Below are positions 51,831-60,380 of a stretch of 64,000 bases of DNA, piece by piece. A program made the position numbers and the translations under genes. This DNA is from Pseudomonas putida (GTDB lineage: Bacteria; Pseudomonadota; Gammaproteobacteria; Pseudomonadales; Pseudomonadaceae): the NCBI RefSeq assembly GCF_002906855.1, contig NZ_MINI01000028.1:248001-312000 (forward strand), in the 5' to 3' direction. Numbering within the stretch: position 1 is the first letter of the stretch; every line of letters begins with the position of its first letter. The notes beneath the pieces were generated by a model that worked only from the letters and a program-made list of their open reading frames with translations, made no database searches and was not told the DNA's origin.

Positions 51831-52840
51831 CGCTGCGCCGCTTTACCGCTGGCGAAGGCCGCAGACAAGGTCTGCAGGCCACGGAACAGGCGGATGCCGG
51901 CCTGCATGGCGTCGGCGTCGAGGATGATGATGCGGTCGTTCTTTACCGCGTCCATGTTCTTCGTCACCGGGTCGCTGCGCAGGAATTCGAGCTTCTTCTG
52001 GTAGTCGTCTGCAGGGAAGCGGCGGCGGTCCATGCGCGCGATGATCAGCCAGGTCGGGTTGGCCTTGGCCAGGGTTTCCCAGCCCACGGTCGGCCATTCC
52101 TCGGTCGATTCGACCACGTTGCGCACGCCCAGGGTGCGCAGCATGAAGTCGGCCACGCCCTGGCGGCCGGCGACGTAGGGGTCGATGTCGAGGTCGGCGC
52201 TGGAGAACCAGAACAGTGCCGAAGTCTGCGACAGGTCCTTGCCTGCCAGCTGCTGCTTCGCACTATTCAGGCGTGCCTTGAGGTCGTTGTTCAGCGCCGC
52301 GCCACGGTCCTGCACGTCGAAGATCTCGGCCAGCTGGCTGACACTCTTGTAGAGGCTCTCGACCTGAAACGCCTGCAGGCGGGTGCCGTCGGCGCCGACC
52401 AGGTTGTCCTTGCCTTCGCAGTCCGAGGGCAGCAGGTAAGTGGGGATCTTCAGCTCACTGAACTGCTCGCGGGTGGCGACCACGCCTTGAGCGCCGACCA
52501 TCCACTCGAACTGCACGGCCACCAGTTGTGGGCGCTTGCCGACCACCGCCTCGAAGCTTGGGTCGTTGTCGGCCAGGCGCGGCACCTTGGCGTTCACCGC
52601 CTGGTATTCGGGGAGCACGTTGTTGAACCACAGCGAGGTGCCGGCCAGCTTGTCGCCCAGGCCCAGGGCATAGAGCATCTCGGTGCCGGCCTGGCCGATG
52701 GTGACCGCGCGCTCGGGCGCCTGAGCGAAGGTCTGCGGCGCGCCGCAGTTGTCGACGGTCAGCGGGTAGTGGGTGGCGGCAGCCTGGGCCAGGCCAGTCA
52801 GGCTCAGGCCCGCCAGCAAGGATGTGAAGCGCAGCAGCAT
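51827..52840 (-). CDS. Periplasmic corrinoid/iron-complex binding protein, BtuF type
   Basis: A 337-residue class III binding protein with a signal peptide (L-L-R-F-T-S-L-L-A-G-L-S-L-T-G-L-A-Q-A). Its TroA/BtuF-like two lobes are joined by a long helix: R-A-V-T-I-G-Q-A-G-T-E-M-L-Y-A-L-G-L near residue 47, and P-Q-L-V-A-V-Q near 106. It is first gene of the riboswitch-controlled operon, with AGGAG upstream of the ATG at 52840. It should capture corrinoid in the periplasm for the BtuCD-like pair. Confidence 0.92.
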   Translation of the reverse strand: MLLRFTSLLAGLSLTGLAQAAATHYPLTVDNCGAPQTFAQAPERAVTIGQAGTEMLYALGLGDKLAGTSLWFNNVLPEYQAVNAKVPRLADNDPSFEAVVGKRPQLVAVQFEWMVGAQGVVATREQFSELKIPTYLLPSDCEGKDNLVGADGTRLQAFQVESLYKSVSQLAEIFDVQDRGAALNNDLKARLNSAKQQLAGKDLSQTSALFWFSSADLDIDPYVAGRQGVADFMLRTLGVRNVVESTEEWPTVGWETLAKANPTWLIIARMDRRRFPADDYQKKLEFLRSDPVTKNMDAVKNDRIIILDADAMQAGIRLFRGLQTLSAAFASGKAAQR

Positions 52841-52956
52841 GCGGGGCGATCTCCTATCGGTCAGTTCTGGTGAGGAACGCACGGACAGGCATCGCCGGCC
52901 CTCGCAGGCGCGAGGGCAGCACAGATGGCCATCCCGGACACCCCGCCGGTCGGTGA

Positions 52957-53146
52957 ATGTATGCCGGCAGGTCTCCTGACTGGTGCGTCGTCACCTGGCC
53001 CCGGCCTTCCCGGATCATTGATCCAGTGGCATCGATGGAGCAGGCTCGGCACCTACAGTTGCGGGGGCAGTTCCGTTTGGCGCGCCAATTGTGGCGGGCC
53101 TGGGATTCCCTGTTAGTTCCGTGGCGGAAACCGGCGGGCCGCATGG
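52957..53146 (-). promoter_or_regulatory. Cobalamin riboswitch of the ABC-OprD operon
   Basis: On the minus strand the leader carries the conserved cobalamin-riboswitch elements in order: a 5' stem with GCCGG, GGGAATCC, the core GCCCCCGCAACTGTA (at 53068-53054), the B12-box GCCACTGG (53030-53023), GGGAAGGC, and the closing GTCAGGAGACCTGCCGGC (ending near 52962). It lies 117 bases upstream of the binding-protein start. Binding of adenosyl- or methylcobalamin would lower expression of the four genes. Confidence 0.94.
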
Positions 53147-53180
53147 TAGACCATCAGACCTCCGGGTGAAAACGTCTAAA

Positions 53181-54347
53181 TCAGAAGTACTTGAGCCAGG
53201 CGATGTCACGCCGACGCGCCTTGAGCCGGGCGAACCAGCGCACGGGCAGGTACAGCGCCACGGCCAGCAACACCGCGCTTAGCCACACCGCGCCGATGCC
53301 GTCGAAGCCGAAGTAGTCACCATGGTTGAGGCCCTGCAGCGCCACGCACGCCAGGTACAGCAACTTGAGTACGTACAGGTGCAGCAGGTAGAAGAACATT
53401 GGCGCTGACCCGAACACCGCCAGGGCGCTGATCCAGCGGGCCAGCCCGGCGCGCTCGAAGGCGCGCAGCAACAGCAGGCCGCAACCCAGGGTCAGGGCCA
53501 GGAACAGCAGCGAGGGTGGGTACTTGGTGATGTTGAAGAAGCTCATCAGCGTCTGGGTGACGCTCGGGTAGCCGCTCCACGGCGCCTCGCCGTAGCCGTT
53601 GTAGATGCGCAGCACCATGAAGCCGAGCAAGGCGATGACACCGGCCAGCAGCAGGCGGTGCTGGCGCTCGCCGCCGTCGCTGCCACGGGCGAACCACGGG
53701 CCGAGGCCGTAGCCCAGGGCGATCACGCCGATCCACGGCAGCACCGGGTAGGAGGTGCGCAGGCGCAGGTTCTCCGAGACGTCGAGCCAGCCGCGGTCAT
53801 GCAGGATCGCCCACGGCACATGCAGGGCCGATTCCACGCCGAAGTGCAGGCCATCGAACAGGTTGTGCCCGGCGATGATCAGCGCGCCCAGGGCGAGCAG
53901 GGCAGGACGCGGCAGCCACACCAGCAGCGACAGCGCGATCATGCTTACGCCAATGGCCCAGATCACCTGCATGTAGACCACGCTCGGCGGCAGCTGGAAG
54001 GTCCAGGCGAAGTTGACCAGAGTGAACTCCAGCACCACCAGGAACAGCCCGCGCTTGAACAGGAACGCCGACACATCGCTGCGGCCTTGGTATTTCTCGC
54101 CATACAGCCAGGCCGACAGGCCGGTGAGCAGGACGAACACCGGGGCGCACAGATGCGCCAGGGTGCGGCTGGCGAACAGCGACGGGTCGGTGGCATCGAT
54201 GGTCATCGGATCGCTGACCTGGCGGTGCAGGAAGAAGGTTTCACGTACGTGGTCGAGCAGCATGAACAGGATCACCAGGCCGCGCAGGGCATCGATGCTC
54301 TGCAGGCGCTGGGTGAGCTGAGTGGGGAGGGCTGAGGCGCTGGTCAT
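53181..54347 (-). CDS. DUF1624-type membrane acyltransferase-like protein
   Basis: A 388-residue protein with about ten membrane helices. It begins with the heparan-alpha-glucosaminide acetyltransferase-like motif R-L-Q-S-I-D-A-L-R-G-L-V-I-L-F-M-L-L-D-H-V-R (about 15-35), the signature of DUF1624/YeiB-like proteins. It may transfer an acyl group across the inner membrane; the acceptor is unknown. The ATG at 54347 lacks a clear ribosome site. A Zur-box-like palindrome lies 29-60 bases upstream. It ends 34 bases before the riboswitch region of the B12 operon on the same strand. Confidence 0.82.
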   Translation of the reverse strand: MTSASALPTQLTQRLQSIDALRGLVILFMLLDHVRETFFLHRQVSDPMTIDATDPSLFASRTLAHLCAPVFVLLTGLSAWLYGEKYQGRSDVSAFLFKRGLFLVVLEFTLVNFAWTFQLPPSVVYMQVIWAIGVSMIALSLLVWLPRPALLALGALIIAGHNLFDGLHFGVESALHVPWAILHDRGWLDVSENLRLRTSYPVLPWIGVIALGYGLGPWFARGSDGGERQHRLLLAGVIALLGFMVLRIYNGYGEAPWSGYPSVTQTLMSFFNITKYPPSLLFLALTLGCGLLLLRAFERAGLARWISALAVFGSAPMFFYLLHLYVLKLLYLACVALQGLNHGDYFGFDGIGAVWLSAVLLAVALYLPVRWFARLKARRRDIAWLKYF

Positions 54348-54375
54348 GGAGGGGTCGCAGGCAGGAATGAATGTC

Positions 54376-54407
54376 AAATGAAACGTTATCTTATAACTAT
54401 TTCATTT
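54376..54407. promoter_or_regulatory. Candidate Zur (zinc uptake regulator) box
   Basis: The core GTTATCTTATAAC (54385-54397) is a palindrome matching the gamma-proteobacterial Zur core GTTATAnTATAAC at 12 of 13 positions. It is flanked by AAATGAAA (54376-54383) and TTTCATTT (54400-54407), giving a near-perfect 32-bp dyad. On the minus strand it contains TATAAG, a possible -10 element for the DUF1624 gene. Only that gene has its start near it. Confidence 0.65.
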
Positions 54408-54437
54408 TCTTCCGATAGCGTTTTTTTGTGTCGCCTG

Positions 54438-54482
54438 TGCCGGCCTCTTCGCGGGGCGATCCGACTTGTCCCGCGAATGGCC
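54438..54482. repeat. Degraded REP element
   Basis: GGCCTCTTCGCGGGG, an 18-base centre, then CTTGTCCCGCGAA: the REP core in shortened, imperfect form. It lies just past the stop of the second TonB receptor and ends about 30 bases from the Zur-like palindrome. Confidence 0.6.
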
Positions 54483-54488
54483 ACCAAG

Positions 54489-56606
54489 TCAGAAGGTGTA
54501 ATCCACGGTAGCGAAGTAGGACCGCGGCGCGCCCATCACCCACTGCTCGTCACTGAATACCGACGCCACATACTCGCGATCGAACAGGTTGTTCACCTGC
54601 AACCCCAGGCGCACATCCGGCAGCACCTGCCAGCCAATGTTGGCATCGACCACGGTATATCCCGGCGCACTTTGGCTATTGGCCGTGTTGGCATAACGCT
54701 CATCCACATACCGCGCGCCAATCCCGGCCTCGACTTGCTGGTCGAAGCCTTTGCTCAGCCACAGGTTGGCCGTGCGCCGTGGCACATTGGCCGGGCGGTT
54801 GCCGGCACGGTCTAGTGCAACGCCATCGACCACCTCGTCGAAATCATCGTACTTCGCCCGTACCAGCGCGGCATTGGCCGACACCTGCCACTGCTGCCCC
54901 AGGGCCAGTTCCAGCGACGCCTCCAGGCCGTTGGAGGTCTGCTGCCCGGCCTGTTGCGCCTCGTGGGTGATCGGGTCATCCACCAGCAGCTTCTTCTTGA
55001 CGATATGGAACGCCGCCAGCGTCCACTCGCCACGGCCCTCCCAGAAGCGCTGCTTGAGGCCTAGTTCGGTCTGCTTCGCTTCGGTCAGGTCGTAGTGCAT
55101 CTGCGACGGGCTGAGGCTGACCAGGTTATCCACGCCGTCCTCGCTGGTGGAGTACTGGCCGTACAGCGACAGATTGTCGTTGAGCGCGAACACCAGCCCG
55201 GCGCGCCAGTTGCCGCCCTGCAGGCTGCGGTCGCTGCGGCTGCCGTCAACCAGGTTGTCGCGGTCGATGTTGTTCTGGTCGCGGCGTACGCCGGTCACCA
55301 GCGACAGGCGCTCGCTGAGCTGCAGGCGGTTCTCGGCGAACATGGCAAAGGTGTGGGTGGTGGACAGCGTCTGCGGGCGGGTTGGCGAGTCGCTGTGGAA
55401 CCAGCCTGCGGTCGGCTGCCACGGGTCGATGTAGTCGCCGCCCACGTCGTTGTAGGGCCGGTTGCTGTCGACGTTGAAACGCACCTTGTTGTATTCGACA
55501 CCGACCAGCGTCTTGCTGGCCAGGCCGAACAGGCTGTGGTCGAAGGTGAAGGTCTGGCGGTCGCCGATCTGCTCCTGATTGTGCTTGATCTCCAGGTAGC
55601 TCTGGCGCTCCAGCATCGCGCGATCGGCGTCCCAGCTGTAGTTTTCGGCATTGCGCCAGTGGCGGCGGCTCTTGATGTAGTAGAGCTGGTTGCTGGCACT
55701 GAGCTGGTCGTTGATCGTCCAGTCGGTGGTGAAGCGGGTCCACTCGTCGTGGTAGCGTTGCTCGTCGTTCTGGATGTTGTAGTTCTTCTTGCGCAGGCTG
55801 CTGCGGTAATGGCCGTCGATCAGCGGCGTGCCGTAGTAGTTGGCGGGCTGGGCGTCGCCGCGCTCGTGGGCGAGGGTGAAGCTCAGGTCGTCGCTGGCAT
55901 CGAAGCGCAGCGCGGCACTGAGCGCCAGGCTGCGCGAGTCGGTGCGGTCGACCCAGCCGTTGCCGCCCTGCTGGTTCAGGGTCAGGCGGTAGCTCAGGCG
56001 TTCACTGAGGCTGCCGCCGCTGTCCAGCCCCAGTTGTTGGCGATCCCAGGAACCGTAGCCCAGCCGCACGCGGTTGCGGATGTCGCCAGCGAAGGTTTTT
56101 TTCGGGATCACGTTGACCACCGCGCCGGTCGCGCCTTCGCCATACAGCACCGAAGCCGGGCCGCGGATGATGTCGATCTGCTCGACCATCCACGGGTCGA
56201 CCGGGAAGGTCTGGGTGCCGGCCCCGGTATACAGGCGCGCGCCATCGAACAGGGTCATCACCGAGCCATGGCCGGTGAAACCACGCGCCGACAGGCCGGT
56301 GCCGCCATCGCCCGGGTTGCCGATGAAGGTGATGCCGGGCGAGCGGGTCACGGCGTCCTGCACGGTGAGGTTGTTGCGCTGCTTGATCTGTTCGGCAGTG
56401 ATACTGCTGGTGCTGGCCGGGGTTTCCAGGGCAGTGAGGTTCAGCCGTGAACCGGCCTCGGTCGGCGTGGCCAGGTCGACGCGTTGTGGGTCACCGCTAT
56501 CGGTGATGGCCGTGGAGGGGAGGTTCAGCACGGGTTCGTCGGCCAGGGCTGGCAGCGTGACGGCCAGGCAGGCCGCCAGGGGTTGAAGCTTGAGGAATCG
56601 GGACAT
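54489..56606 (-). CDS. TonB-dependent receptor under cobalamin riboswitch control (BtuB role)
   Basis: A 705-residue receptor with a signal peptide (L-A-A-C-L-A-V-T-L-P-A-L-A), a plug domain (about 40-160; I-T-A-E-Q-I-K-Q-R, Q-D-A-V-T-R-S-P-G-I, I-D-I-I-R-G-P-A-S-V-L-Y-G-E-G) and a barrel ending in Phe. By sequence it looks like the ferrichrome-type (FhuA/FhuE) class, but a classic cobalamin riboswitch precedes it. Outer-membrane corrinoid uptake, the BtuB role, is therefore the best guess. It probably works with the ABC-OprD operon. The ATG at 56606 places the signal peptide correctly. Confidence 0.88.
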   Translation of the reverse strand: MSRFLKLQPLAACLAVTLPALADEPVLNLPSTAITDSGDPQRVDLATPTEAGSRLNLTALETPASTSSITAEQIKQRNNLTVQDAVTRSPGITFIGNPGDGGTGLSARGFTGHGSVMTLFDGARLYTGAGTQTFPVDPWMVEQIDIIRGPASVLYGEGATGAVVNVIPKKTFAGDIRNRVRLGYGSWDRQQLGLDSGGSLSERLSYRLTLNQQGGNGWVDRTDSRSLALSAALRFDASDDLSFTLAHERGDAQPANYYGTPLIDGHYRSSLRKKNYNIQNDEQRYHDEWTRFTTDWTINDQLSASNQLYYIKSRRHWRNAENYSWDADRAMLERQSYLEIKHNQEQIGDRQTFTFDHSLFGLASKTLVGVEYNKVRFNVDSNRPYNDVGGDYIDPWQPTAGWFHSDSPTRPQTLSTTHTFAMFAENRLQLSERLSLVTGVRRDQNNIDRDNLVDGSRSDRSLQGGNWRAGLVFALNDNLSLYGQYSTSEDGVDNLVSLSPSQMHYDLTEAKQTELGLKQRFWEGRGEWTLAAFHIVKKKLLVDDPITHEAQQAGQQTSNGLEASLELALGQQWQVSANAALVRAKYDDFDEVVDGVALDRAGNRPANVPRRTANLWLSKGFDQQVEAGIGARYVDERYANTANSQSAPGYTVVDANIGWQVLPDVRLGLQVNNLFDREYVASVFSDEQWVMGAPRSYFATVDYTF

Positions 56607-56719
56607 GTCGTTCCACTGCTGCAGGAATGAATGGATCCCGGTGGAAAACACGCAAAGGCACACCACGCGTGCAGGGGCGCACGCGGATACCGGCCTGCGC
56701 CCGCCCACCGCGGGTTGCC

Positions 56720-56915
56720 AAGTGAGGCTTCAGGCCGGTCTCCGGGCTTGCGAGGGGCATGAGGCCTTCACCTTCCCATGCTGGCGCACAGTGGTGTGTC
56801 GAAGGCATCGCTCGCTTACCGTTGCGGGGGCAGCGCCGGACTTGTCGTGAACCACGACGCACCGGCTTCCCGTTTCACCCTGCGTACGGCGGCGCAGGAC
56901 ACCTGAAACTGGCGG
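56720..56915 (-). promoter_or_regulatory. Cobalamin riboswitch of the TonB receptor gene
   Basis: Minus-strand order: GTTTCAGGTG at the 5' end (near 56910), GGGTGAAACGGGAAGCCGG, the core GCCCCCGCAACGGTA (56831-56817), CCACTGTG (56794-56787), GGGAAGGTGAAGG, and closing CCGGAGACCGGCCTGAAGCC (near 56724). All cobalamin-riboswitch elements are present. The 3' end lies about 115 bases before the receptor's ATG, leaving room for an expression platform. Confidence 0.94.
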
Positions 56916-56955
56916 GCATCTGACCATCGAATGGCCAGCACGTCAAATGTGCGTG

Positions 56956-57525
56956 TCAGCGCCCTCGGCGGCGCGACACCCGTGCTTCGATGTTCTTGCG
57001 CCCGATCAGCAGGGGAGGCTTTTCCACCACCGGCTCATCGGCCAGCCACTTGTACATCACCAGGCAGTCGACCAACCCGAGGCGGGCATGGCGATAGGCT
57101 TTGGGCAGGCGGCCAACGGTCTCGAAGCCGAGCTTGGTCCACAAAGCCACCGCCACTTCGTTGCTCGCCACCACCGAATTGAACTGCAATGCCAAAAAAC
57201 CTTCCTGGCGCGCCAACTTCTGCGAGTGCTCGCACATCAGCCGGGCCACGCCACGGCCACGGGCGGCGTCGCAGACCATGTAGCCGCAGTTGCCGACATG
57301 GGCGCCAGGGCCGGCGGCGTTGGCCTTGAGGTAGTAGGAGCCGAGCAGCTCACCATCGGCTTCGGCCACCAGGGTGTGCAGTGGCAGTTGCAGCCACAGC
57401 TGGCGTGCCTGCTCGACGTCCAGTTCGGGGTCGAAGGCGTAGGTTTCGCGGGCCTGGACGATGGCCTGGAAGGTCGGCCAGAAACGCTCGAAGTCTTCGG
57501 GCGTCATGGGGCGGATGTGGATCAT
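56956..57525 (-). CDS. GNAT-family N-acetyltransferase
   Basis: A 189-residue protein beginning M-I-H-I-R-P-M-T-P-E-D-F, with motif A C-D-A-A-R-G-R-G-V-A-R-L-M (about 105-117) and F-N-S-V-V-A-S-N-E-V-A-V-A-L-W-T-K-L-G-F (about 133-152). The N-terminus and N-x-x-A-x-x-L-W-x-K-x-G-F are GNAT hallmarks. AGGA precedes the ATG at 57525; the frame extends 19 codons upstream without a ribosome site. The acceptor is unknown. Confidence 0.9.
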   Translation of the reverse strand: MIHIRPMTPEDFERFWPTFQAIVQARETYAFDPELDVEQARQLWLQLPLHTLVAEADGELLGSYYLKANAAGPGAHVGNCGYMVCDAARGRGVARLMCEHSQKLARQEGFLALQFNSVVASNEVAVALWTKLGFETVGRLPKAYRHARLGLVDCLVMYKWLADEPVVEKPPLLIGRKNIEARVSRRRGR

Positions 57526-57603
57526 GGCGGTTCCTGCAATGGCTAGGCCGCCAAGTCTGGGTGGCGCGGCGCCGTCGCGCAAGGGCGGCGACGCCGTCGG
57601 GCT

Positions 57604-57948
57604 TCAGCCGTTGGCCTTGCCCACCGCATCCATGGCGCGGGCCGAATAGACCAGCGCGGCCCCGGCATTCATCGCCACGGCCACACCCAGCGCCTCGGCG
57701 ATCTCTTCACGGGTGGCGCCGTGCTTGACGGCCTGTTGCGAGTGCACGGCGATGCAGCCGTCGCAACGGGTGGTGACGGCCACGGCCAGGGAGATCAGTT
57801 CGCGGGTTTTGGCGTCCAGGTGGTTGGTCTTGGCGCCCGCGCCGCTGGCGGTCATGTAGCCGGCCACGGTGTCGGGGGACAATTGCTTGAGATCGCCGAT
57901 GCCGGCCATCAGCTGCTTACGGTAGGCGTCCCAGTCCATCATGCTCAT
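57604..57948 (-). CDS. AhpD-like carboxymuconolactone decarboxylase family protein
   Basis: A 114-residue all-helical protein with the peroxidase-type active site C-D-G-C-I-A-V-H (Cys62, Cys65, His69), typical of AhpD-like alkylhydroperoxidases. It likely has thiol-dependent antioxidant or related activity. AAGGTG lies upstream of the ATG at 57948. A GTG three codons earlier (57957) is an alternative. Confidence 0.9.
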   Translation of the reverse strand: MSMMDWDAYRKQLMAGIGDLKQLSPDTVAGYMTASGAGAKTNHLDAKTRELISLAVAVTTRCDGCIAVHSQQAVKHGATREEIAEALGVAVAMNAGAALVYSARAMDAVGKANG

Positions 57949-58078
57949 CGTCTTCACCTTGGAAAGGTTGCGAGTGGAGCTTTCATGCTAGTCGAAGCGT
58001 GGGAAGTGAGGCTTGTACTTTGGTGCTGGCTGGCTTGAAACGGCCAAACAAGGCCGTTTCTGCCATTGCCAACGTGCG

Positions 58079-58978
58079 TCAGATGTAGACGAACACCAGC
58101 ACCAGAGCGGCGACCACCAGCCACTTTTCCAGGTAGTAGCGCATGCGGTTGCGCTTCTTCAGCGCCTTGCCACGCTCGCGAATCTTGTAGATACGGGTGA
58201 ACAGGCGGTTGATGCCACCGGTCTTGTCGCCGGCGTCGTTGGGCGCGGCGGCGGCGGCCATGACGTTGCGGCTGAACCAGCGGTTGAACGCGGTGGCCCA
58301 GCGGTACTTCAGCGGGCGCTCGATGTCGCAGAAGAGGATGATGCGGTTGTGCTCGGTGGTGTTGGCGGCATAGTGGATGTAGGTCTCGTCGAAGACCACG
58401 CCCTCGCCATCGCGCCAGGAGTACTTCTCGCCGTCCACGTCGATGTAGCAACCGTCATCGTTCGGCGTGTCCAGGCCGAGGTGGAAGCGGTACGAACCGG
58501 CGTACGGGTCACGGTGGCGGACCAGCTTGGCACCCGGTGGCAGGGTGGCGAACATCGCCGCCTTGACCGTGCCGATGCCTTGCAGCAGCTCGGTAGTGCG
58601 GGGGCACAGGGTCATGGCCGACGGGTGGCTTTCGCCGTACCACTTCAGGTAGAAGCGCTTCCAGCCGGTCTTGAAGAACGAATTGAAACCGACGTCGTCA
58701 TAATTGTCGGACTTCTTGATCTCGCCCACGTGCAGCAGCTGCTGGCCTTCGGCACGAATCTCCTGCCAGTGCTCCATGAGCGGCTGCAGTTCCGGGAACG
58801 CCTCGACCGGCAGGTAGGGCTTGGCCGGGTGCTTGGAAAACAGGTACAGGAAGCTGTTGACCGGGGCCAGGAAGCTGGAATGGTCGCCCAGCTGACGGGT
58901 CAGCTTGTGGCGCACCCGACCGCGCAGGTGAACATAGGCGATCGAAAGGACGAAGATCAGTACGAGTGCAATTTTCAT
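58079..58978 (-). CDS. lpxO: Lipid A hydroxylase LpxO-type dioxygenase
   Basis: A 299-residue aspartyl/asparaginyl beta-hydroxylase-family protein that adds a 2-hydroxyl to lipid A secondary acyl chains. It has an N-terminal membrane helix (I-A-L-V-L-I-F-V-L-S-I-A-Y-V) and a C-terminal one (L-V-V-A-A-L-V-L-V-F-V-Y). The Fe(II)/2-oxoglutarate site is visible: L-V-R-H-R-D-P (about 152-158), H-L-G-L-D-T-P, and D-E-T-Y-I-H-Y-A-A-N (about 198-207). It is divergent from thpR across 157 bases. Confidence 0.92.
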   Translation of the reverse strand: MKIALVLIFVLSIAYVHLRGRVRHKLTRQLGDHSSFLAPVNSFLYLFSKHPAKPYLPVEAFPELQPLMEHWQEIRAEGQQLLHVGEIKKSDNYDDVGFNSFFKTGWKRFYLKWYGESHPSAMTLCPRTTELLQGIGTVKAAMFATLPPGAKLVRHRDPYAGSYRFHLGLDTPNDDGCYIDVDGEKYSWRDGEGVVFDETYIHYAANTTEHNRIILFCDIERPLKYRWATAFNRWFSRNVMAAAAAPNDAGDKTGGINRLFTRIYKIRERGKALKKRNRMRYYLEKWLVVAALVLVFVYI

Positions 58979-59135
58979 GGACGGTTACTTGTCGAAAAAT
59001 GGCCATGCGCCATGGCATAAGCTCGCCAGCATAAACAATCATGGGGGCAGTTTGTACTTATTGTTACGTTAATGCGGGGCGACATTGGTGTAAGGCCCTA
59101 TAGCGTGCAAAAACGTTTCACGTGATGGAGTTCAC

Positions 59136-59681
59136 ATGATTCAGGACATTCGCCCGAGTGGCACCCCGTTCAAAAGGTTGTTCTTCGCCTTGCCTGTCAG
59201 CGACGCCCAGCGCCGTGCGATCAGCCAGTGGCGGCGCGGTTTGAACCTGCGCAGCGGCAAGCCGGTGCCGAGCGAAAACTTCCACCTGACCTTGCTGTTT
59301 CTGGGGGATGTAGATGCGGCGCAGGTGCCGGCCATCTGCGCGGCGGTAGACAACTTGGTGCGGCCGGGGGCGCCGCTGCGCCTGCTGCTGGACCAGCTGA
59401 AGACTTGGCAGCGCGCCAATGTGCTGGTGCTGGAGCCGCAGGACACGCCGGCCGCCTTGCGCCAGCTGATCTATGGCCTGCAGCAGGCGTTGCTGCCGAT
59501 GGGGTTCGAAGAACAGGCCCGCGAGTACCGCCCGCACCTCACCCTGTCACGGGACTTTCGCGGCCAGGCCCCGGAGGCGGCTGTGGCGCCTGAGTTCCAT
59601 CTCAGCGCCAGGCATTTCACCTTGTATGAATCGCGCAAGGGCCGCTACTGGCCGCTGGCGCAATGGCCGCTAACCGACTAG
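59136..59681 (+). CDS. thpR: RNA 2',3'-cyclic phosphodiesterase (ThpR/LigT)
   Basis: A 181-residue 2H phosphoesterase with the two H-x-T-x motifs H50-L-T-L and H134-L-T-L. It hydrolyses RNA 2',3'-cyclic phosphate ends, with weak 2'-5' ligase activity in homologues. R-L-F-F-A-L-P near residue 14 is family-typical. GGAG precedes the ATG. It is convergent with the oxidoreductase gene, six bases apart. Confidence 0.93.
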   Translation: MIQDIRPSGTPFKRLFFALPVSDAQRRAISQWRRGLNLRSGKPVPSENFHLTLLFLGDVDAAQVPAICAAVDNLVRPGAPLRLLLDQLKTWQRANVLVLEPQDTPAALRQLIYGLQQALLPMGFEEQAREYRPHLTLSRDFRGQAPEAAVAPEFHLSARHFTLYESRKGRYWPLAQWPLTD

Positions 59682-59687
59682 CGCCGC

Positions 59688-60287
59688 TCAGGCGATCTGG
59701 CTGCGGGCCGGCGTGAACAACTGCTCGCCCAAGGTGCGGGCGGTACGCAGGTGCAGGGCGGCATCCGGCCCTTCGCTGTCATCCAGGAGGGTCGAACTGA
59801 GCACCTCGGCGCCGCAATAATCGAAGATGCCATGCTCGATCTGCACGCGCATCGCCTCACCGTAGCCATGGCGCTCGAAGCTGCTGGCATCGGCACCTGC
59901 CACACCGACCAGGTGCACCTTCATGCCACGCAGTTTCTTGGTAGTGACGCCGCCCTGGTAGTCGAACGCCCAGCCATTGCTGAACACCCGCTCGACCCAG
60001 CCTTTGAGCAAGGCCGGCAGCGACCACCAGTAGATCGGGTAGACAAGCACCAGGGTATCGGCGCGGTCGATGCGGGCTTGCTCCAGCAGCACGTCGGCCG
60101 GTGGAGCGGCCAGGCCCCGGTGCACGGCGTGGTCAGCCAGACCGAAACGAGGGTCGAAGCCTTCGCGGGCCAGGTCGGCGATTTCGCTACCGTGGCCGGC
60201 GCTGGCCAGGCCGTCGGCAATCTGCCGGGCCAGGGCATGGGTAAGGGACTCGGGGTCGTGATGGCCGATGACGATCAAGGCTTGCAT
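59688..60287 (-). CDS. Flavodoxin-like NAD(P)H oxidoreductase (KefF/MdaB-like)
   Basis: A 199-residue flavoprotein with the family start (A-L-I-V-I-G-H-H-D-P-E-S-L-T-H-A, FMN/FAD phosphate loop) and Y-P-I-Y-W-W-S-L-P-A-L-L-K-G-W-V-E-R-V-F (about 83-102), a hallmark of the NQO/MdaB/KefF group. It probably reduces quinones or other electrophiles by two electrons. It is divergent from a TetR gene with operator-like repeats between them, so it is the likely TetR target. Confidence 0.9.
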   Translation of the reverse strand: MQALIVIGHHDPESLTHALARQIADGLASAGHGSEIADLAREGFDPRFGLADHAVHRGLAAPPADVLLEQARIDRADTLVLVYPIYWWSLPALLKGWVERVFSNGWAFDYQGGVTTKKLRGMKVHLVGVAGADASSFERHGYGEAMRVQIEHGIFDYCGAEVLSSTLLDDSEGPDAALHLRTARTLGEQLFTPARSQIA

Positions 60288-60318
60288 GGTGGTCTCTCCA
60301 GTGTGAAGGTGCTTTGCT

Positions 60319-60371
60319 GCCTTGAGCGCTATATACTCAAGGCAAGTTACGTTTAGTAAGTTACTTTTGGT
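60319..60371. promoter_or_regulatory. Operator-like repeats between oxidoreductase and TetR genes
   Basis: A perfect 8-bp inverted repeat, GCCTTGAG (60319-60326) and CTCAAGGC (60336-60343), encloses CGCTATATA. Immediately after it come two 14-base tandem units, AAGTTACGTTTAGT (60344-60357) and AAGTTACTTTTGGT (60358-60371). The dyad suits a TetR dimer; the tandem repeat may bind a second protein or carry the tetR promoter. Confidence 0.6.
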
Positions 60372-60380
60372 AGGTAATTG

